From positions 1-20,232 of the forward strand of contig JAIRXI010000166.1 of NCBI GenBank assembly GCA_031268395.1: a stretch of DNA of 20,232 nt. Direction: 5' to 3'. The DNA comes from Tannerella sp. (lineage in GTDB: Bacteria; Bacteroidota; Bacteroidia; Bacteroidales; Tannerellaceae). The notes under the pieces were generated by a model that was not told where the DNA came from, ran no database searches, and saw only the letters and a program-made list of their open reading frames with translations. A program made the translations under genes and the position numbers. Within the stretch, counting starts at the first letter, position 1. Each line of letters starts with the position of its first letter. Positions 15,270-20,232 of the stretch are shown here, piece by piece.

Positions 15270-16469
15270 ATGATACGGGTGGCATTAGTGAACAAGTTTT
15301 ATTATCCGAGGGGTGGCGACTGTGTGGCTGTCATGGCTACGGAGCAGTTGCTGAAAGCCAGAGGTCATGAGGTGGCTGTGTTCAGTATGCACCATCCGGA
15401 CAATCTTTCTTCGCCGTGGGAGAGGTATTTTCCTGCGGAAGTGTCCTTTTCCGGGACGTCGGTTTCCGGCAGGATCAGGGCAGCGGAACGGATCTTTTGC
15501 GCACGCGACGTGGCAACGCATTTCACCCGCCTGCTGAACGATTTTAACCCCGACGTGGTACATCTCCACAACATCCATTCCTATCTTTCGCCCGTTGTGG
15601 CACAGGTGGCTCGCCGGAGAGGGCTGCGGGTGGTCTGGACGATGCACGACTACAAGCTGATCTGCCCCGCCTATACGTGCCTGCGTGCCGGACGGCCGTG
15701 CGAAGCGTGCTTCTCCCGCAAGTCCGGCGTGTTCAGACATGCCTGCATGAAAGGCAGCCGGGCGGCCAGCCTGCTGGCCTGGATGGAAGCGCTGTACTGG
15801 AACCGGAAGAAACTGGAACGCCTGACCGACCGGTTCATCAGCCCCAGTTCGTTTCTGAAGGAAAAAATGGTCTCGGCCGGCTTCCGGGCAGAACAGATTG
15901 AGGTGCTGCCCAATTTCATGCACCGCCCGACGCCGCCGCCGGCCGGAAAAGGGGCGTATTACTGCTACACGGGCCGCCTGTCCGCAGAAAAGGGCGTGGC
16001 CACCCTGCTGGATGCGGCCAGGCGGTTGCCCTTTCCATTGAAGGTGATCGGCGGAGGGCCGCTGCTCGATTCGCTGAGAAAGCAATTCCCGCAGACGCAC
16101 ATCGAATTTACGGGACAGCTGCCGGCCGAACAGCTGTTGCCCGCCGTACAGCAGGCGCAGTTCCTGGTCATGCCCTCCGTATGGTACGAAAACAACCCGT
16201 TCAGCGTGATCGAGGCGCTTTGCCTGGGGACGCCCGTGCTGGGCGCAAACATCGGGGGTATACCGGAACTGATCGAAGACGGGGTGAACGGGATGCTGTT
16301 TGAGCCGGGCGATCCGGAGGACCTGACGGATCATATCCTGAACATGCAGCACGCAGCCTTCGCCCGTCAAACGATTGCGCGGCAGGCGCAGCAAAGATTT
16401 TCTGCCGGAAATCACTTCGAACATCTGCTGGAAATCTATCAAAACAAATTATCGGAAAGTGATTTATAG
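15270..16469 (+). CDS. GT4-family glycosyltransferase
   Basis: The 399-residue protein has the two-Rossmann GT-B layout of family 4. The N-terminal domain begins IRVALVNKFYYPRGGDCV, with the acceptor-side glycine pair, and contains DVVHLHNIHSYLSP (95-108). The C-terminal donor domain has YTGRLSAEKGVATLL (about 233-247), VIGGGP and the EX7E motif with Glu307 and Glu315, followed by GTPVLGANIGGIPELI. A Cys cluster (132, 137, 144, 147, 159) around LICPAYTC and CEACF marks a subfamily I know from polysaccharide gene clusters. It probably adds a sugar from a nucleotide donor to a lipid-linked or surface glycan at the inner face of the inner membrane; donor and acceptor cannot be read. The radical SAM gene follows after 21 bp, likely in the same operon. 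The start fits the Rossmann first strand. Confidence 0.9.
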   Translation: MIRVALVNKFYYPRGGDCVAVMATEQLLKARGHEVAVFSMHHPDNLSSPWERYFPAEVSFSGTSVSGRIRAAERIFCARDVATHFTRLLNDFNPDVVHLHNIHSYLSPVVAQVARRRGLRVVWTMHDYKLICPAYTCLRAGRPCEACFSRKSGVFRHACMKGSRAASLLAWMEALYWNRKKLERLTDRFISPSSFLKEKMVSAGFRAEQIEVLPNFMHRPTPPPAGKGAYYCYTGRLSAEKGVATLLDAARRLPFPLKVIGGGPLLDSLRKQFPQTHIEFTGQLPAEQLLPAVQQAQFLVMPSVWYENNPFSVIEALCLGTPVLGANIGGIPELIEDGVNGMLFEPGDPEDLTDHILNMQHAAFARQTIARQAQQRFSAGNHFEHLLEIYQNKLSESDL

Positions 16470-16490
16470 ATCAAAAAACAAGAATACAGG

Positions 16491-17495
16491 ATGAAGAATA
16501 TTGTTCAAGGAAGCCTTATTACTACGTTTCGCTGCAATGCAAAATGTAATATGTGCAATATCTGGCAACATCAAACCGGCGCGGAAGAAGAAATAGAGTA
16601 TGCCTGCTATGAAAAACTCCCCGACGGCCTGCGAATCAACATTACGGGAGGAGAAGCGACCATACGGAAAGATATCGACGACATCTTCCGTGTCCTGCAT
16701 CCGAAAGCGTCGCTGCTGGAACTGAGCACGAACGGATACCATACGGAAAAGATCGTTGCCCTGGCAAACCGGTATCCCGACATACTGATACGCGTAAGCC
16801 TGGAAGGACTGCCTGCCCTGAACGACAGCAAACGGGGGATAAAAAACGGGTTTGATCATGCGCTCAGAACGATGCTGGAGCTGAAAAAAACGAAATGTAA
16901 AAACATCGGTTTTTCGGTAGTCATTTCGCCCGACAACTATAAAGACCTGCTTTACCTGTATGACCTGTGCGTTGCCCTGGACGTGGAACTCGGAAATTCC
17001 GTCGTGCACAATTCGTGGTATTTCCACAAAAGCGACAACGAAATCGTAAGCCGGGATGCGCTGGAACAGCACGAAAAGTTCGTAAAAGCATTGCTCACCT
17101 CCAAAAGGCGAGGACTGAAAAACAAACTCAAGGACTACGGCCGCGCTTACTTCAACAAGAGCATTCATCGCCGGCTGCGGGGCGACGGACAGGGATACCG
17201 CCCGCCCTGCGGCGCGCTGAAAGACTTTTTCTTTATCGATCCCCGGGGCAACGTCAGCCCGTGTAACGGCTCCGAAGAGGAATGGATCATCGGAAACATC
17301 AGAGACGATTCTTTCGAGAACATCATGCACTCGGACAGGGCAAAGGAAATGGCCGGGCGGGTGGAAAGGTGCGACCGGAACTGCGCCTTTGTCGTCACCG
17401 AACGGCACGACATGCTGCGCCGGCCGTGGATTCCCGTCCTGTGGGTCGTCCGCAACAAGATACGCATAGCCCGCGGAAAAGCGATTTGCTGGTGA
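16491..17495 (+). CDS. Radical SAM protein with SPASM-like C-terminal cysteines
   Basis: The 334-residue protein carries the radical SAM cluster motif CxxxCxxC at Cys15, Cys19 and Cys22, very close to the N-terminus, and the SAM-contacting GGE at 53-55. The core continues with LELSTNGYHTEKI and RVSLEGLPALND. The C-terminal part has Cys240, Cys258, Cys294 and Cys298 in a CGALKDFFFIDPRGNVSPC ... CDRNC arrangement, as in SPASM/twitch domains that bind an auxiliary iron-sulfur cluster. Such enzymes modify peptides, cofactors or sugars by radical chemistry; no precursor peptide gene is visible next door. Lying between two glycosyltransferases, 21 bp after one and overlapping the other, it may act on a glycan building block, but this is inference. 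The function is unknown. Confidence 0.88.
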   Translation: MKNIVQGSLITTFRCNAKCNMCNIWQHQTGAEEEIEYACYEKLPDGLRINITGGEATIRKDIDDIFRVLHPKASLLELSTNGYHTEKIVALANRYPDILIRVSLEGLPALNDSKRGIKNGFDHALRTMLELKKTKCKNIGFSVVISPDNYKDLLYLYDLCVALDVELGNSVVHNSWYFHKSDNEIVSRDALEQHEKFVKALLTSKRRGLKNKLKDYGRAYFNKSIHRRLRGDGQGYRPPCGALKDFFFIDPRGNVSPCNGSEEEWIIGNIRDDSFENIMHSDRAKEMAGRVERCDRNCAFVVTERHDMLRRPWIPVLWVVRNKIRIARGKAICW

Positions 17496-18610
17496 AAAAA
17501 ATAAGCGTAAACGTATTTGGCACCAGAGGATTCCCCCTTGTCCAGGGAGGCGTGGAGAAACACTGCGAATGCCTGTACCCCCTGATGACTCATTCATGCC
17601 GCATAACCGTTTTTCGCCGAAAACCCTATGTCCGGTCTTCCGGCGAACAGTATGCCCCTGTCCGGTTTGTCGACCTCCCGTCCACGCGGATCAGGGGATG
17701 GGAAACGGCCTGTCATTCCCTGCTGTGTACGGTATATTCCCTGTTCCGGCGGCCGGACATCGTACATATTCACAACATCGGACCGGCGCTGTTTTCTCCC
17801 CTGCTCAAACTGGCGGGCCTCAAAGTGCTCCTGACCTATCACAGTCCGAATTACGAACATAAAAAATGGAACTTCGTCGCCAGGAACATATTAAAGCTGA
17901 GCGAGAAAATTGCACTGACGGCTTCCGATGCCGTTATTTTCGTCAGCGAGGCACAGCGGGAAAAGTTCAGTCCGCGCATACAGGCCAAATCCTGCTACAT
18001 ACCCAACGGCATCCGTCCGCCGGAACTGACCGGTGCGACAGACTGCCTGCAGGCACGGGGTATCCGGAAAAACAGATACATCCTGGCCGTCGGACGCATC
18101 ACGCCCGAAAAAGGGTTCGACTACCTGGTCAACGCCTTCAGAGAGGCTGCTCCCGAAAACTGCCAGCTGGTCATTGCCGGCGGGGTGGAAGGAGAATCAG
18201 CCTATTTCACGGCGCTGCAAAAGAGCGTATCCGGTTGCGACAACATCATTTTCACCGGCTACGCATACGGAAAACTGCTGGCACAGCTCTACTCACATGC
18301 CGCCCTGTTCGTGCTGCCTTCCTACAACGAAGGCATGCCGCTGGTCCTGCTGGAGGCCATGAGCTACGGGCTTGCGATCCTGGCCAGCGACATCCCGGCA
18401 AACAGGGCTGTGAACCTGCCGGCAGCGGCCTGTTTCGCCGCGGGAGACGAAAAGGAACTGGCTGCCCGGATCCGGCAAACGATGTGCGTGTGCGGCGAAA
18501 CGCCGGAAAGAATCGACTACCGGATGCCGGACAGCTTCAACTGGACGCATATCGCCCGGCAGACGGTCGACGTGTACAGGAAAATGATGTCGATGGAGAA
18601 TGGCGAGTGA
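17492..18610 (+). CDS. GT4-family glycosyltransferase (GTG start, coupled to the radical SAM gene)
   Basis: The 372-residue product starts at GTG 17492, inside the GTGA that also holds the TGA stop of the preceding gene, a classical coupling arrangement. The alternative TTG two codons earlier changes little. The first strand and acceptor loop read KISVNVFGTRGFPLVQGGVE (3-22), which recalls polysaccharide rhamnosyl- and related transferases. DIVHIHNIGPALFSPLL follows at 89-105. The donor domain shows ILAVGRITPEKGFDYLV (197-213), LVIAGG, and the EX7E motif with Glu280 and Glu288 in YNEGMPLVLLEAMSYG. It should extend a surface glycan in the cytoplasm; the sugar is unknown. It ends 9 bp from the stop of the convergent membrane protein gene. 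Confidence 0.9.
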   Translation: MKKISVNVFGTRGFPLVQGGVEKHCECLYPLMTHSCRITVFRRKPYVRSSGEQYAPVRFVDLPSTRIRGWETACHSLLCTVYSLFRRPDIVHIHNIGPALFSPLLKLAGLKVLLTYHSPNYEHKKWNFVARNILKLSEKIALTASDAVIFVSEAQREKFSPRIQAKSCYIPNGIRPPELTGATDCLQARGIRKNRYILAVGRITPEKGFDYLVNAFREAAPENCQLVIAGGVEGESAYFTALQKSVSGCDNIIFTGYAYGKLLAQLYSHAALFVLPSYNEGMPLVLLEAMSYGLAILASDIPANRAVNLPAAACFAAGDEKELAARIRQTMCVCGETPERIDYRMPDSFNWTHIARQTVDVYRKMMSMENGE

Positions 18611-18619
18611 AAAAGTCAG

Positions 18620-19846
18620 CTATTTCAGGTTCCCGGACGTCGCGTTCCGTTTCATCCCGGCGAGGAGCAAACCGGTCATCATCATCACAAAGAAACCGCC
18701 CTGGGCAATAAACGTGGCCGCGGTAGTGCCTTCGATCGCCAGGAAACCGACGATCAGGATGATGATCACAAACGACTGGGAATCCTTCGTCTTTTGATAG
18801 TAGAGAAAGGCCTTCCGGAGAATGTAGACCCAAAACAGCAGGTACAGGACGATCCCGGCCACGCCAAACTGGGCCAGCGACGGATAATACGTGTCGGAAA
18901 TAAAATTGTGATACTGCTTGCTTATCCCCCATACAATGTCAATCCCGTATTCTGTATAAAGTTCCGAATAGTATTCCCCCGAAGAATAGGTCGCAAAACT
19001 GGCGAGTCCGCTTCCGAACGGGAAATAGTCGTGCAGGACTTCCGGGAACGTACGGTACAGTACAAAGCGGGCAATCGTGTCCTCGTCCACCATACTGTTA
19101 CCCATGATGGCCTGAAAAAAATAATAGGAGATTTTGTTCCACGCCACCAGCGTCATCACGCCCAGCATGGCAACAATCAGAACGGAGTTTTTGAAGTTCA
19201 GCCTGAAACGCGATATGTTGGCAAAAAAGAGCATGGTGAAGAAAGAGATGGCAAAAAACCCGTAGAATTTGGCGCGACCGCAGAAAATGCCGAGAGACAG
19301 CAGGACGAGAAAGACGATCCTGTCCCGCCAGGTATAGGCGCTGCAATATAGGTAGCAAAGGGATACGACGGTCACGGAGATGCCGTAATAGAGGGGATGC
19401 CGCATGGTGACCGTGAAAATTTTCTCGTACACGAGGGAGGTTATCCCGACAGGCAGCAAAAAAACCACCCAGAAAAGAAGAGCCACCTCTTTCAGCAGTT
19501 TTTTGCGCGACTCGGACAGGACGGGCATCAGCTGGTAGACACAGAAAAAGGCCATGTAAGGCTTCATCTGAATGACCAGGTCGTTGAATATGCCGGTTTT
19601 GCTGTTGCTCCCAATCCAGATGGAATAGAGCGTATAAAAGGCAAACACGCCAAGCGTAAACAGAAAAGCCTTGTTAAACCGCCAGTCCGGGGTCTTCAGC
19701 ATCACACCAATAAAAAAGAGAAACAGCGCCAGCGTACAGAGTTCATCCGTATAAGTGAAACCGATGGTCTGATACAGCAGCACCCCGAATATCAGCGTGA
19801 AAAGAAATAAAATACTGAAATACCTGTCTATAAACAATTGCTTCAT
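18620..19846 (-). CDS. O-antigen ligase/polymerase-like integral membrane protein
   Basis: The 408 residues from MKQLFIDRYFSILFL contain about ten to twelve hydrophobic segments (for example 11-29, 36-50, 60-78, 121-139, 152-170, 176-190, 194-209, 221-235, 326-342, 357-371, 381-396). One large polar loop lies between 240 and 325. This loop holds RFVLYRTFPEVLHDYFPFGSGLASF in part (Arg260, Arg265) and YHNFISDTYYPSLAQFG (His313), the pattern of Wzy/WaaL-type proteins. Known members polymerise or ligate lipid-linked glycans on the periplasmic side of the inner membrane. Ligase and polymerase cannot be separated by sequence alone. The frame is open 31 codons further upstream, but those codons cross a perfect hairpin and lack a membrane-protein character, so the start at 19846 is chosen. 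It is convergent with the second glycosyltransferase. Confidence 0.8.
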   Translation of the reverse strand: MKQLFIDRYFSILFLFTLIFGVLLYQTIGFTYTDELCTLALFLFFIGVMLKTPDWRFNKAFLFTLGVFAFYTLYSIWIGSNSKTGIFNDLVIQMKPYMAFFCVYQLMPVLSESRKKLLKEVALLFWVVFLLPVGITSLVYEKIFTVTMRHPLYYGISVTVVSLCYLYCSAYTWRDRIVFLVLLSLGIFCGRAKFYGFFAISFFTMLFFANISRFRLNFKNSVLIVAMLGVMTLVAWNKISYYFFQAIMGNSMVDEDTIARFVLYRTFPEVLHDYFPFGSGLASFATYSSGEYYSELYTEYGIDIVWGISKQYHNFISDTYYPSLAQFGVAGIVLYLLFWVYILRKAFLYYQKTKDSQSFVIIILIVGFLAIEGTTAATFIAQGGFFVMMMTGLLLAGMKRNATSGNLK

Positions 19847-19874
19847 AAATGATCTGTTGTGTATGCTCCGGTGA

Positions 19875-19898
19875 TAAAACGGAATGTTTTCCGTTTTA
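19875..19898. terminator. Perfect A/T-flanked hairpin, possible bidirectional terminator
   Basis: TAAAACGGAA (19875-19884) and TTCCGTTTTA (19889-19898) form a perfect 10-bp stem with a TGTT loop. Because the stem begins with A4 and ends with T4 it could act in either direction, though no long T-run follows. It lies 28 bp upstream of the start codon of the O-antigen ligase-like gene, so a role in that gene's leader, or stopping leftward read-through from beyond the window, is equally possible. Confidence 0.4.
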
Positions 19899-19945
19899 GT
19901 ATCTGATGCTATGCACTGCAACAAATTCCATCCCGTCAAGCCCAG

Positions 19946-19990
19946 GTCCGAAGGACGTTATTTTCATAACCGCCGGTCGGCGACCTGCGG
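19946..19990. repeat. Paired short hairpins of a dispersed-repeat type
   Basis: GTCC-GAA-GGAC (19946-19956) is followed 13 bp later by CCGC-C-GGTC-GGC-GACC-T-GCGG (19970-19990), with one C/T mismatch in the stem. The arrangement, and the word TTTTCATAACCG between them, match my memory of repeats scattered in Bacteroidales genomes; copy number was not tested. Confidence 0.5.
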
Positions 19991-20200
19991 CGAAAGGGGT
20001 CACCAGCAAAACCCTGTGTTCATGGAACGAAGCGCTTTATGACAGCCATACGGCAAACCTTCGTTTCGGACAGACCACCTTTCATTTAGGAGCTGTCTGG
20101 AACCGTCAAGGGAGCATTTCAACTTGCCGTGCGCCGTCATTGCGACGAAGGGAGCAATCGCCAATCCCCATTCTCCAACGGGCCGTCAAAAATCCCTGCT

Positions 20201-20223
20201 CGGCGTAGCGTCCCGCTACGTCG
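20201..20223. repeat. Ten-base-pair hairpin with TCC loop
   Basis: CGGCGTAGCG pairs with CGCTACGTCG around TCC, with a single G-T wobble. It sits at the extreme right edge and is not followed by a T-run within the window. Confidence 0.6.
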
Positions 20224-20232
20224 TGTTGAAAG

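Larger units (their letters stand above)
19847..20232. other. Right-edge non-coding region with several short palindromes
   Basis: No gene is supported here. The stretch includes a perfect hairpin (19875-19898), GTCC-GAA-GGAC at 19946-19956, a CCGC/GGTC stem at 19970-19990, an ATTGC...GCAAT pair at 20139-20158, and a 10-bp stem at 20201-20223. The sequence around GTCCGAAGGACGTTATTTTC and the CATTGCGACGAAG-like segment resemble dispersed intergenic repeats I know from Bacteroidales. It may be the flank of further accessory DNA beyond the window. Confidence 0.55.

Noticed and set aside
15285..16442. Minus-strand open frame opposite the first glycosyltransferase
   Set aside because: Shadow of a GT4 gene with intact motifs; no recognisable features of its own.
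16464..17597. Minus-strand open frame opposite the radical SAM gene
   Set aside because: The plus strand carries the CxxxCxxC, GGE and SPASM-like cysteines; the antisense product has no motif.

Overview
The window reads as chromosomal DNA of a moderately GC-rich member of the Bacteroidales. The evidence is a full-length SprA/Sov protein (the translocon of the type IX secretion system, known only from Bacteroidota), a Bacteroidota-type outer-membrane receptor with a carboxypeptidase-like N-terminal domain, and promoters of the Bacteroidota form TTTG / TAnnTTTG. The adjacent ruvA-sprA pair and the style of the dispersed palindromes would suit Porphyromonadaceae/Tannerellaceae, but that placement is inference.

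Left edge (1-383): the last 37 codons of an ISL3-like transposase, then non-coding DNA with short palindromes about 52 bp apart and an 18-bp direct repeat that abuts the sprA stop codon. Next come sprA (384-7850, minus) and ruvA (7851-8450, minus), which touch with no spacer (TAAATG); ruvA would be transcribed first. A 384-bp non-coding stretch with an 87-bp dispersed-type inverted repeat leads into a 938-residue outer-membrane beta-barrel protein (8835-11651, plus). It converges on an RsmF-type rRNA m5C methyltransferase (11690-13063, minus). That gene shares a 48-bp divergent promoter region with an RsmI-like methyltransferase (13112-13816, plus), which is followed 7 bp later by a left-handed beta-helix N-acetyltransferase of the WbpD/WlbB type (13824-14411).

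The stretch 14412-15269 carries no confidently coding gene. Its main feature is a minisatellite of 15 uninterrupted 21-bp units, followed by a terminator-like hairpin, a GC-rich fold and a REP-like palindrome. After it comes a compact cell-surface glycan cluster: a GT4 glycosyltransferase (15270-16469), a radical SAM protein with a C-terminal SPASM-like cysteine set (16491-17495), a second GT4 glycosyltransferase (17492-18610, coupled through a GTGA overlap) and, convergent, an O-antigen ligase/polymerase-like membrane protein (18620-19846, minus). The right edge (19847-20232) is non-coding and again rich in short palindromes.

Together the genes cover secretion across the outer membrane (sprA), the outer-membrane receptor, DNA repair (ruvA), ribosome modification and glycan assembly. 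The two GT4 enzymes and the membrane protein fit assembly and polymerisation or ligation of a surface polysaccharide. The acetyltransferase could supply a modified amino sugar, but the other enzymes of that nucleotide-sugar route are absent here. The least conventional elements are the 21-bp minisatellite, which is open in most reading frames, the radical SAM protein between two glycosyltransferases, and the density of dispersed palindromes in every larger intergenic gap.
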